Shown here: piece after piece, positions 1 through 5,944 of the stretch
Numbering within the stretch: the stretch's first letter is position 1
How the letters are laid out: every line of letters begins with the position of its first letter
DNA from: Spirochaetales bacterium
GTDB lineage: Bacteria > Spirochaetota > Spirochaetia > Treponematales > UBA12059
NCBI GenBank assembly: GCA_004525355.1
Contig: SPCK01000110.1
Coordinates: 1 to 6,966 of the forward strand
DNA length: 6,966 bases
Reading direction: 5' to 3'
Made by a program: the position numbers and the translations under genes
Notes under the pieces: generated by a model
Told to the model about the DNA's origin: nothing
What the model saw: only the letters and a program-made list of their open reading frames with translations
Databases searched by the model: none

Positions 1-1734
1 CCCAACATGTACTGGTACTACGGCCAGCAGGACATGAAGGCCGCCGGACTCCTGGCCAATGAAGAGAATATCTATATCACGTTCATCACGAACTTCTCCT
101 GCGCTCCAGACTCCTTCATCCTGCACTACCTTAAATGGATCATGGGCCAGAAACCCTTTCTGGTACTCGAGCTGGATTCCCATTCCGCGGACGCCGGCGT
201 GGACACGCGCGTCGAGGCATTCCTCGATATCATAGAAGGCTATCGCTCCAAAAAAACGGATATCGATGCAGAACGCTATGACAACGGATACCGTTTCCGC
301 TATGGCGGGGGAGAGGACCTGCGGATCGTGAACGAGCGCACCGGCGAGAAGATACCGGTGCGAGGCAACAAGCGCGTAAAGATGCTCCTATCCAATATGG
401 GTGGCGTGGCTACCGAGTTCATGGCAGCCACGCTTCGCGGCGTGGATCTCAACGCCGAGGCCTTGCCTGTGGCCACCAACAAGACCATACAGGTAGCCCG
501 CGCCCACGCTTCCGGAAAAGAGTGCGTGCCCAGTCACCTCGTACTTGGAAGCGCGCTTCAATTCCTCATGTCGGATCGGTATCGCAAGGACGAGCTGTAC
601 CTGCTGTTCGTGCCGATCACGACCGGACCCTGTCGCACGGGCCAGTATTTCGTATTCTTCGAGAACCTGTTCCGGGACCTTCGCCTCGAGAACATGATCT
701 TATTCACCTTGTCGGCGGACAATTCCTATACCGAGCTCGGGCCCCGCTTCGCGCGCGACATGTGGAGGGGCCTCGTGGTATCGGATTACCTCAAGGATAT
801 TCAGGTTGCCCTCAAGGCGACGGCCGAAGATCCGGCGATGGCGGTCGCCGCGTTCGACACGTCCTGGCGCGGCATGACCGCTGCGATAGAGAAACGTCCC
901 GCGGCGTTGTTGTCGGAGCTCCGGCGCATCGCCGCCGACGTCGGCAGAATTCCACTCAAGCGCGGACTCGCGGACTGCCCGCGCGTACTGGTCGTCGGCG
1001 AGATCTACGTGCGGCGCGACGATTTCGCCGTGGGCGAGCTGATCGACCTGATGAGCGAGCGCGGGGTGGCGGTCAAGGTCTCCGGGGTGGGCGAGTGGAT
1101 CCATTACCTTGATTTCGTGCGCGAGTACAATCTTCTCAAGCGATATCGGCTCCTGGCAAGACCCATGCGCTGGTTCAGCAAACCGGCCAGGGATCTGGTC
1201 AAGCTGAGGGTAGAGCAGTGGTGGAAGCACCGCGTGGAGCGGAAGGTGCTGGCAATCCTCGGCGCGACCGGTCTCGTGCCGGAGGGACCGCACGATATGC
1301 GGAGCATCATGGCCAATGCCGATGAACACTTCGTGAGCCACGACCTGCAGTCGGAAATCGTCGTCTCCAGCGGCGCGGCCAGCGTGGCCATGCAGGACGG
1401 ATATTCCGGCGTTGTCAACATTTCGCCCTTCGCCTGCCTGATCGGCCGTGTCATCGAGGGTATATATACGCCTTGGGCTCGTGACCGCAATTACCCGACC
1501 ATTTCAGTTGAAGTGGACGGCAACCAGTTGCCTCCGAATATCGTCAACAAGCTCAATATATTCATCGTTAACGTCCTGCGTTTCAGGGGCGATCGCGACC
1601 TCTCGAGCCTTTTCGAGCCGGCTGTCATCGACTCGAACACCCGTCCAACACTCGAGGCCGGCGTCGCCGCGACGTGTTCGTCCTGCGGGACTGGTCTCAA
1701 GCAATGCCGCCCTTCTCGGTGTGCAGGAGGCTGA
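1..1734 (+). CDS. 2-hydroxyacyl-CoA dehydratase activase-related protein, C-terminal part (5'-truncated)
   Basis: The reading frame is open to the left edge, so the gene starts outside the window and about 577 codons are visible. It resembles the C-terminal half of the long (about 1,400-residue) proteins that carry BadF/BcrA/HgdC-type ATPase domains followed by a DUF2229/HgdB-like region. Counting from the first ATG (base 7), recognisable family blocks are FITNFSCAPDSF (C32), LELDSHSADAGVDTR (55-69), SGKECVPSHL (C173), TTGPCRTGQYF (C209) and a late EVDGNQLPPNIVNKLN. In related proteins, cysteines at such positions bind a [4Fe-4S] cluster, and the activase passes electrons, driven by ATP, to a dehydratase subunit. 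For this protein that role is inferred and its substrate is unknown. It is probably cytosolic, since no membrane segment is seen. The tail carries four closely spaced cysteines (C557, C560, C567, C572). A spacer of 164 bases separates it from the kinase, so a shared operon is unproven. The family call is firm; the exact function is not. Confidence 0.85.
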   Translation, partial: PNMYWYYGQQDMKAAGLLANEENIYITFITNFSCAPDSFILHYLKWIMGQKPFLVLELDSHSADAGVDTRVEAFLDIIEGYRSKKTDIDAERYDNGYRFRYGGGEDLRIVNERTGEKIPVRGNKRVKMLLSNMGGVATEFMAATLRGVDLNAEALPVATNKTIQVARAHASGKECVPSHLVLGSALQFLMSDRYRKDELYLLFVPITTGPCRTGQYFVFFENLFRDLRLENMILFTLSADNSYTELGPRFARDMWRGLVVSDYLKDIQVALKATAEDPAMAVAAFDTSWRGMTAAIEKRPAALLSELRRIAADVGRIPLKRGLADCPRVLVVGEIYVRRDDFAVGELIDLMSERGVAVKVSGVGEWIHYLDFVREYNLLKRYRLLARPMRWFSKPARDLVKLRVEQWWKHRVERKVLAILGATGLVPEGPHDMRSIMANADEHFVSHDLQSEIVVSSGAASVAMQDGYSGVVNISPFACLIGRVIEGIYTPWARDRNYPTISVEVDGNQLPPNIVNKLNIFIVNVLRFRGDRDLSSLFEPAVIDSNTRPTLEAGVAATCSSCGTGLKQCRPSRCAGG

Positions 1735-1890
1735 GGCCTTTCCATTCAGCCTTCTCTGGACGATCGCGGTAATTCTAGCGCCGGCCTCGAAGCCTTGCGC
1801 CGACTTTCGGATGAACCCGATCTTCGAGTCCCGCGAGGCTGTACCCGCCATCCGCAATGATGTACATTGTAGTCTGCTGCAGTTGACGGC

Positions 1891-1901
1891 AAGGAGCAAT
1901 G
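1891..1901 (+). promoter_or_regulatory. Ribosome binding site and ATG that look like the original start of the PAS kinase
   Basis: AAGGAG at 1891-1896 precedes an ATG at 1899-1901 by two bases. The spacing is short but the site is the best purine-rich one in this gap. The ATG frame encodes MNDQNRKHNSVP, then leaves the kinase frame at a run of five C. No ATG lies in the kinase frame between the stop at 1900-1902 and GTG 2002, although homology to the second PAS domain begins well before 2002. This site is therefore the likely native start. Confidence 0.5.
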
Positions 1902-2001
1902 AACGACCAAAATCGAAAGCATAACAGCGTCCCCCGAGTACTCGGAGAGTATCATCAATACCGTACGGGAACCCCTGATAGCCCTGGACCAGGACCTGCG
2001 G
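1899..2001 (+). other. Frameshifted N-terminal coding segment of the tandem-PAS kinase
   Basis: In the kinase frame, codons from 1936 onward read EYSESIINTVREPLIALDQ. This matches the start of the second PAS copy, EYAESIIDTIREPLIALNQ, so the first PAS domain begins here and not at the GTG at 2002. The likely start codon (ATG 1899) is in the frame one base earlier. The two frames join if one C is removed from the CCCCC run at 1931-1935, giving NSVPEYSES. As written, the ATG frame runs on out of frame to a stop near 2032. The extra base may be a sequencing or assembly error, a real inactivating mutation of the start, or a +1 slippage site. The sequence alone does not decide. Confidence 0.7.
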
Positions 2002-2310
2002 GTGATCTCGGTCAGCCGCTCATTCTATGATTTCTTCAAGGTGAAGCCCAAGGAAACGGTCGGGCAGCTCATCTACGATCTCGGGAACAAGCAATGGAAC
2101 ATCCCCAAGCTCAGGGAGTTGCTTGAAACGATCCTGCCGCAGAAGACGACGTTCGATAATTACGAGGTGGAACACGACTTCGCGACCATCGGCCGCCGCA
2201 TCATGCTGCTGAATGCCCGTCAAATTCAACGAGTCTCGGGACAGGAATTGATAATCCTCCTCGCCATCGAGGATATCACCGAGCGCCGCGAGATCGAGAA
2301 CGGCCTCGAG
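1936..2310 (+). repeat. PAS-domain tandem repeat, copy 1
   Basis: This is the first of two direct repeats with a 426-base (142-codon) period; GAGTACTCGGAGAGT here lines up with GAATACGCCGAGAGC at 2362. The protein copies match almost throughout, including GQLIYDLGNKQWNIPKLREL and FATIGRRIMLLNARQIQR. Many differences lie at third codon positions, so the duplication is not brand new, or it is kept alike by selection or gene conversion. Confidence 0.9.
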
Positions 2311-3489
2311 AAGACCCGGCGGGAACTTGAAAAGATAAAACTCGCCGAGAATGAGGCCCGGGAATACGCCGAGAGCATTATCGATACCATTCGCGAACCC
2401 CTGATAGCCCTGAACCAGGACCTGCGCGTCGTCACAGCCAGCCGCTCGTTCTACGAGGTTTTCAAGGCGAAACCAGAAGAAACCGTCGGACAGCTCATCT
2501 ACGATCTCGGCAACAAGCAATGGAACATCCCGAAGCTGCGGGAACTCCTTGAAACGATACTTCCGCTCAAGACATCGTTCGACAATTACGAAGTCGAGCA
2601 CGATTTCGCCACCATCGGCCGCCGCATCATGCTGCTGAACGCTCGCCAGATCCAGAGGATGTCCGGCAAGCCGCGGATCATCCTACTCGTGATCGAGGAC
2701 ATCACCAAGCGCAGGGAGATAGAGAATGGTCTGGGAAAGGCCCATGAAGAGCTCGAGGGCCTGGCGGCGGAACTCAAGCGTACGGCCCGCGCCAAGTCCG
2801 AATTCCTGGCCAACATGTCGCACGAACTCAGGACACCGCTCAATTCCATCAACGGTTTCTCCGAGGTGCTGTTTGACGAAACCTTTGGACCGCTCAACGG
2901 CAAGCAGAAGAAATACGTGAACAACGTCCTGATCAGCGGAAAGCACCTGCTGATGCTGATCAACCAGATCCTCGACATGGCCAAGGTCGAGTCAGGCAAG
3001 ATGAAGCTGACGCTATCCCGCCTGCCGATGAAGGACCTGCTGAACGAGATGGTGCTCCTCGTCTCCGACATGGCCGACAGGAAAAAACTGGAGATGCACG
3101 CCGAAATCAGCGAAGACCTTCCCGACATCGACGCCGACGAGCTCCGCGTCAAGGAAATCATCTACAACCTGCTTTCGAACGCCGTCAAGTTCACTCCGGA
3201 AGGCGGGCGTATCGGTATCCGGGCCATCAGGAAAAACGGAGCGATCGAGATAGAAGTGTGGGACACCGGCGTCGGCATAGCGGCCGAGAACATGGACAAG
3301 ATATTCGAAGGATTTTTCAGGGTTGATACCCCGTATTCCCGCTTGACCGAGGGTACCGGACTCGGCTTGCCCCTTTCAAGAAAGATGGTGGAACTCCACG
3401 GAGGAAAATTATCTGTGGAATCGAAGGGGCTTGACCAAGGGGCCGCGATCCGCTTCACCCTGCCTGTTCATTCGAACCGAGGAGTCTAA
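2002..3489 (+). CDS. Tandem-PAS sensor histidine kinase (N-terminus frameshifted)
   Basis: This is a sensor kinase that autophosphorylates on histidine and should pass phosphate to the receiver encoded just downstream. No membrane segment is seen, so it is probably cytosolic. Counting from GTG 2002, the order is: PAS 1 (residues 1 to about 100, missing its first strand), a charged linker likely to be coiled coil (about 96-120), PAS 2 (about 121-245), a second linker, a HisKA domain with SHELRTPL (H274), and a HATPase domain with N box NLLSNAVKF (N393 among others), G1 DTGVGI (from D421) and G2 GTGLGLPLS (from about G451). All catalytic boxes are intact, so the C-terminal core looks functional. 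GTG 2002 is only the first start-like codon left in this frame; the real N-terminus probably lies at 1899 across a one-base shift. The ligand of the PAS domains cannot be told. The kinase call is very secure. Confidence 0.93.
   Translation: MISVSRSFYDFFKVKPKETVGQLIYDLGNKQWNIPKLRELLETILPQKTTFDNYEVEHDFATIGRRIMLLNARQIQRVSGQELIILLAIEDITERREIENGLEKTRRELEKIKLAENEAREYAESIIDTIREPLIALNQDLRVVTASRSFYEVFKAKPEETVGQLIYDLGNKQWNIPKLRELLETILPLKTSFDNYEVEHDFATIGRRIMLLNARQIQRMSGKPRIILLVIEDITKRREIENGLGKAHEELEGLAAELKRTARAKSEFLANMSHELRTPLNSINGFSEVLFDETFGPLNGKQKKYVNNVLISGKHLLMLINQILDMAKVESGKMKLTLSRLPMKDLLNEMVLLVSDMADRKKLEMHAEISEDLPDIDADELRVKEIIYNLLSNAVKFTPEGGRIGIRAIRKNGAIEIEVWDTGVGIAAENMDKIFEGFFRVDTPYSRLTEGTGLGLPLSRKMVELHGGKLSVESKGLDQGAAIRFTLPVHSNRGV
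2362..2736 (+). repeat. PAS-domain tandem repeat, copy 2
   Basis: This is the second copy of the PAS repeat, ending in EDITKRREIENGL just before the linker to HisKA. Against copy 1 it differs in scattered residues (for example FKAKPEE here, FKVKPKE there; RMSGKPR here, RVSGQEL there). It has an intact start, and so shows where copy 1 must begin. Confidence 0.9.
3479..3484 (+). promoter_or_regulatory. Ribosome binding site for the receiver gene
   Basis: GAGGAG lies six bases before ATG 3491 and overlaps the last codons of the kinase. It fixes the receiver start at 3491 over the in-frame TTG at 3431, which would add 20 residues encoded by kinase sequence. The overlap suggests coupled translation of the two genes. 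Confidence 0.8.
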
Positions 3490-3490
3490 T

Positions 3491-3856
3491 ATGGTAAAGA
3501 CAGCATTGGTCATCGATGATAACGCCAACAACCTGTTGCTCGAGAAGGACATGCTCGAAGTCGCCGGTTTCGAGGTCTTCATCGCCGAGAACGCTACCAA
3601 AGGCATCTCACTTGCAAGGGAGAAAAGGCCAGGGATCATAATCATGGACATGAGGCTCCCGGATATGCGCGGTTCGGAGGCCGCCAAGGTCCTGCTTCAG
3701 TACCCCGAGACGCGTGATATTCCCGTGGTTTTCGTTACCGCATCGGTACTGGCCGAAGGGATAGAGGAGATCAGGACTATCCCCAACGCCGTATTCATCA
3801 GCAAGCCCATCAACACGCGTACGTTCGCGAAGGAAGTCACCCAGTTCTTGAAGTGA
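3491..3856 (+). CDS. Single-domain response regulator (receiver only)
   Basis: This 121-residue protein is a complete CheY/Spo0F/DivK-like receiver domain and nothing else. The acidic pair is D9-D10 (LVIDDN), the phosphoacceptor is D53 (IIIMDMRLPD), the conserved threonine is T83 (VFVTAS) and the lysine is K105 (SKPI). It lacks a DNA-binding or enzymatic output domain, so it should act through protein contact or as a middle step of a phosphorelay. It starts two bases after the last base of the kinase stop codon (one base between them), with its own good ribosome binding site, so the pair is almost certainly an operon and the kinase its cognate donor. The cellular target is not visible in the window. 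The ending ITRTF/QFLK region matches a normal receiver C-terminus, so the protein is not truncated. Confidence 0.95.
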   Translation: MVKTALVIDDNANNLLLEKDMLEVAGFEVFIAENATKGISLAREKRPGIIIMDMRLPDMRGSEAAKVLLQYPETRDIPVVFVTASVLAEGIEEIRTIPNAVFISKPINTRTFAKEVTQFLK

Positions 3857-3887
3857 TTGCTTTTAGATCCGCCTCCTGATACGAAAA

Positions 3888-3909
3888 GGGGCCGTCCGAA
3901 GACGGCCCC
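3888..3909 (-). terminator. Intrinsic terminator in the convergent gap, best oriented for the minus-strand gene
   Basis: GGGGCCGTC, loop CGAA, GACGGCCCC form a perfect nine-base-pair GC-rich stem. On the minus strand it follows the stop of the DUF3494 gene by about 30 bases and is itself followed by TTTTCGT, a short U-tract. On the plus strand, AAAA lies before it and no U-run follows, but it may still slow readthrough from the receiver gene, which ends 31 bases upstream. Confidence 0.8.
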
Positions 3910-3911
3910 GT

Positions 3912-3927
3912 GTAGAACTTCTTCTAC
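3912..3927. other. Small second inverted repeat beside the terminator
   Basis: GTAGAA, CTTC, TTCTAC form a six-base-pair stem with a four-base loop, two bases from the main hairpin. On the minus strand it lies between the stop codon and the terminator. It may support termination or RNA stability, or be chance. Confidence 0.3.
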
Positions 3928-3939
3928 CGCGATCGAGCA

Positions 3940-5160
3940 TTACTCGTAGATGTAGTCTTCGTCGCCGGTGTGGGTGACGGTGATCGCCGCCGCGCCGGTC
4001 GCGTTCACGGTCACGTTGCCGTTGCCGGTGTTGGTCACCGTTACGACGCCGGTTGCGTCGCTGTTGATGGTCATGATGCCGTTACCGGTGTTGGTCGCGG
4101 TCATGATGCCGCCGTCGTTGGTGATGTCGATGGTGCCGGTTCCGACCTCGGTAACCGTCACGAGTCCGCCATCATTGTCGACGATGATGAAACCGTCTCC
4201 GGGGACAGCGACCACGCTGGCAGCGGTGCTGCCGGTGATCGTGACGGCCGGTACTACGATGGGTTCCACCACAGGCTCTTCGACAATCACTATAGCAGGT
4301 ATGCCATCGGCGTTGATGGCGGTGTTCACCATGGTGATAGACGCATTGAGACTCAGTGCCTTGCCGTTGAGCGTGGTCACCGATTCGTTGCCGGCGGTCG
4401 AGAAGGTCATGCCGGCGCTGGCTATGATGGTGCCTGCCATGGTGCCGCCGCCCGCTCCGTTGATGGTCGCGGCGCTGCCTACCTGCCAGAAGACATTGCT
4501 GGCCTTGGCTCCGTTGACCAGGATCACGCTGCGTGAAGCCAGCGGGGTTCCAACCGTGAGCGAACTAGCCATCTGAAAAATCCAGACCGCTTCGGGATTG
4601 CCCTGCGCATCGAGCGTAAGGTCTGAACCGGTGAGCAGGAAAGCTCCGGAAGCCGACTTGTAAACGCCGGGGACGAGGGTGAGCCCGCCGAGCTGTCCAG
4701 CGCCCGGATCGATGCCGTCGGGCCTCGAAGCCAGGTCATTGAAGGTGATCAGCGCATCGGCAACTACCAATTTGGCATACTCGAAGTCACTGGCCGTGCC
4801 CCGGGGGGCATTGGTGTACACGTTTCCGGTCACCGCTCCCACGTTCAGGGGAGTCTCTGCATAGCTGAAGGTCGCGCTGTGAAAGCCGGTGATCATCGTC
4901 GAGGCACCGGTGGTGCCCATGTTGCCATCGATCATCGTCTTGGTTCCCTGGTTGGTGATGCCGGCTCCGCCGCCGAATACCGCGAAAGTATCTGCCAGGC
5001 CGAGACTCGACAGTTCCGGGCTGGTGACGCGAGAAGCTGCCAGTTGCGCATCGCTGTCAAGATCGCTGCTCAGACCCATGGGGCTGGAGCATGAGGCGAT
5101 GAAGGCTCCCATCGCCAGAATCCCGATTCCGTTCATCACTTTGTTTGTAAATGTTCTCAT
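3940..5160 (-). CDS. DUF3494 ice-binding-like lipoprotein with C-terminal T-x-T repeats
   Basis: This 406-residue protein begins with a lipoprotein signal peptide: basic MRTFTNK, a hydrophobic core, and the lipobox IASC with lipidation expected at C24. It is thus predicted to be anchored in a membrane, probably the outer one. Residues about 55-282 match the DUF3494 ice-binding-like fold: FAVFGGGAGITNQG, IDGNMGTTGAS, ITGFHS, LTLVPGVYKS, AVWIFQM, NVFWQVGSAATI and MAGTIIASAG are typical blocks. A valine/proline/glutamate linker (about 286-306) leads to four repeats of about 20 residues (328-406) ending in acidic DEDYIYE. Some members of this family bind ice; many homologues occur in organisms not known for cold growth and may serve adhesion, so ice binding here is not established. 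AAGAGG at 5168-5173 sits seven bases before ATG 5160, supporting this start. The gene stands alone, convergent with the receiver and divergent from the RHH gene. Confidence 0.88.
   Translation of the reverse strand: MRTFTNKVMNGIGILAMGAFIASCSSPMGLSSDLDSDAQLAASRVTSPELSSLGLADTFAVFGGGAGITNQGTKTMIDGNMGTTGASTMITGFHSATFSYAETPLNVGAVTGNVYTNAPRGTASDFEYAKLVVADALITFNDLASRPDGIDPGAGQLGGLTLVPGVYKSASGAFLLTGSDLTLDAQGNPEAVWIFQMASSLTVGTPLASRSVILVNGAKASNVFWQVGSAATINGAGGGTMAGTIIASAGMTFSTAGNESVTTLNGKALSLNASITMVNTAINADGIPAIVIVEEPVVEPIVVPAVTITGSTAASVVAVPGDGFIIVDNDGGLVTVTEVGTGTIDITNDGGIMTATNTGNGIMTINSDATGVVTVTNTGNGNVTVNATGAAAITVTHTGDEDYIYE
3943..4179 (-). repeat. Four tandem ~60-base repeats encoding T-x-T units
   Basis: Residues 328-406 hold four units of 19-21 residues. 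Each has a T-x-T triplet (335-337, 354-356, 374-376, 394-396) and a following turn such as NTGNG. The spacing is 19, 20 and 20 residues. The DNA shows the same 60-base period, with near-identical ccggtgttggtc blocks at about 4025 and 4085 and a diverged one at about 3965. The pattern suggests a beta-solenoid-like stack. Confidence 0.8.
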
Positions 5161-5179
5161 TCTTGTACCTCTTGGTTAG

Positions 5180-5208
5180 AATATATACCAAAAATAGCTA
5201 TTAATCAA
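5180..5208 (-). promoter_or_regulatory. Sigma-70-like promoter candidate for the DUF3494 gene
   Basis: Read on the minus strand, TTGATT (5203-5208) and TATATT (5180-5185) are separated by exactly 17 bases, close to the TTGACA/TATAAT consensus. The predicted transcript would start near 5173, at the ribosome binding site, leaving a very short leader of about 13 bases. The surrounding DNA is strongly AT-rich, so chance matches are possible. Confidence 0.5.
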
Positions 5209-5245
5209 GTATAAAACGTATAATAATGAATCTTTTAGTGGCTTT

Positions 5246-5268
5246 TATTGAAGTTTTTTATATTGAAG
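5246..5268 (+). repeat. Direct repeat TATTGAAG in the divergent promoter region
   Basis: TATTGAAG occurs at 5246-5253 and again at 5261-5268, a 15-base period. The second copy contains the TTGAAG proposed as the -35 element of the RHH gene. Ribbon-helix-helix proteins often bind short repeats in their own promoters, so an autoregulatory operator is possible. It is short enough to be chance in AT-rich DNA. Confidence 0.3.
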
Positions 5269-5291
5269 GGTGTTTGTTCATGTGTTATTCT
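5263..5291 (+). promoter_or_regulatory. Weak promoter candidate for the RHH gene
   Basis: TTGAAG (5263-5268) and TATTCT (5286-5291) are 17 bases apart, each matching four of six consensus positions. The likely transcript start, near 5298, falls just before the GGGAG ribosome binding site at 5299-5303. Confidence 0.35.
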
Positions 5292-5311
5292 GGGAGTCGG
5301 GAGATACTGGT

Positions 5312-5524
5312 ATGTCAGAAAAAAAGACGATGACGCTCAACCTCTCTGAAGACGAGATGAATTCCCTTGATCAGTTGGCAGGGCGGAACGATATGACCAA
5401 GACAGCGGTCCTCAAGAAGGCGATCAGGATATACCTGATCCTGGAAGCGAGAATGCAGCGCGGTGAGCATATTTTCGTTGAAGACGAAACGCATAAGGTC
5501 AAGGTAGAACTTCTGCTCGTATGA
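5312..5524 (+). CDS. Ribbon-helix-helix (CopG/Arc-like) DNA-binding protein
   Basis: This 70-residue protein fits the ribbon-helix-helix fold. A short strand KTMTLNLSED (5-14) would dimerise and insert in the DNA groove, helix A follows (about 12-25, EDEMNSLDQLAGR), and helix B (about 29-46) begins with the MTKTAVLKKAIR pattern typical of CopG-type regulators. A C-terminal extension with RGEHIFVEDET and a hydrophobic KVELLLV end is like that of small CopG-family proteins. ATG 5312 is chosen because GGGAG lies eight bases upstream; an in-frame GTG at 5270 would add 14 residues but has AAGG directly against it. Such proteins are often antitoxins, but no toxin gene follows: the next 400 bases hold only a decayed reading frame on the other strand. 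It may regulate itself or the divergent DUF3494 gene; neither is shown. Confidence 0.82.
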   Translation: MSEKKTMTLNLSEDEMNSLDQLAGRNDMTKTAVLKKAIRIYLILEARMQRGEHIFVEDETHKVKVELLLV

Positions 5525-5562
5525 TCCTTCGTTCGTGTGCTCTATAAGGAAGCGGGGGCTCT

Positions 5563-5944
5563 TCAGGCGATCACGGTGAGTACCGGCGTGTTGCCGGGAT
5601 GAATCATGGACAAGGCACGGATTCTTGCCGGCGGCCTTTTCCCGGTTGAGCGCCGCATCGGCGTTCCGATGCAGCAGGTCGATCTGGATGGCGTGGCAAA
5701 CCAGGCAGGAACCCTCGGTCTTCAGGGCTCCCATGTAGCGAAACTCGCGGCCAGAGGGGCAATCGTGAAATTCCCCTCGTTCAGCGGCACCCAGCTCGAA
5801 TTCCTCCAGCGACCGTTGCTCGAAATCGTCCGGGATATTCCCTGGATTTATGGGCTTGAGGCTGGTCATCCTGAAACAGTAATCGTACCCGCGAGCCGCG
5901 ATCTCGGAAATTTCGCGGGTGATGAGAGCAGGGAACTCAGACAT
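5563..5944 (-). pseudogene. Decayed fragment of a DUF3365-type haem sensor domain
   Basis: Reading down from 5944, the minus strand encodes FPALITREISEIAARGY, FRMTSLKPINPGNIPDDF, LEEFELG, REFRYMGALKTEGSCLVCH. This is the order and spacing of the periplasmic DUF3365 (Tll0287-like) domain found in bacterial sensor kinases and chemoreceptors, where CxxCH binds c-type haem. CLVCH is intact (5693-5707). Just after CHAIQ the family's GYKxGDxRGGIxVxxPM block is lost in this frame. A second frame gives IGTPMRRSTG and ALSMIHPGNTPVLTVIA, which looks like the following segment, and stops at 5563-5565. The N-terminal transmembrane part and the domain's beginning are missing upstream of about 5944. A long open frame persists to 5315 but is not homologous past the shift. 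I read this as a broken remnant, not a working gene. Confidence 0.7.

Noticed and set aside
700..1341. Minus-strand and plus-strand open frames inside the activase gene (522-1112, 700-1341, 1104-1490)
   Set aside because: They overlap a clearly homologous protein and show biased, arginine/alanine/histidine-rich composition typical of shadow frames.
1735..1898. Possible terminator or small gene between the activase and the kinase
   Set aside because: Only weak short inverted repeats (such as AGGC-TGAG-GCCT at about 1728-1739) were found, without a U-run, and no small frame has a family match.
1448..1924. Plus-strand open frame running from the activase gene across the spacer to the kinase start
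   Set aside because: It overlaps about 290 bases of the conserved activase gene in another frame, and its serine-rich translation matches no family I recognise.
2020..3161. Several minus-strand open frames beneath the PAS kinase, two of similar sequence
   Set aside because: Their similarity simply mirrors the PAS tandem repeat on the coding strand.
3431..3490. TTG at 3431 as start of the receiver
   Set aside because: It lies inside the kinase and adds residues foreign to receivers. ATG 3491 has GAGGAG at ideal spacing and gives a canonical receiver N-terminus.
3943..4179. CRISPR-like or non-coding repeat array
   Set aside because: The 60-base periodicity is in frame, translates to regular T-x-T protein repeats and lacks conserved repeats separated by unique spacers.
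3968..4576. Long plus-strand open frames (about 190-200 codons) opposite the DUF3494 gene
   Set aside because: They are mirror frames of a repetitive, GC-rich coding sequence, made of low-complexity valine, threonine and proline or glycine and aspartate. They have no family motif and no ribosome site.
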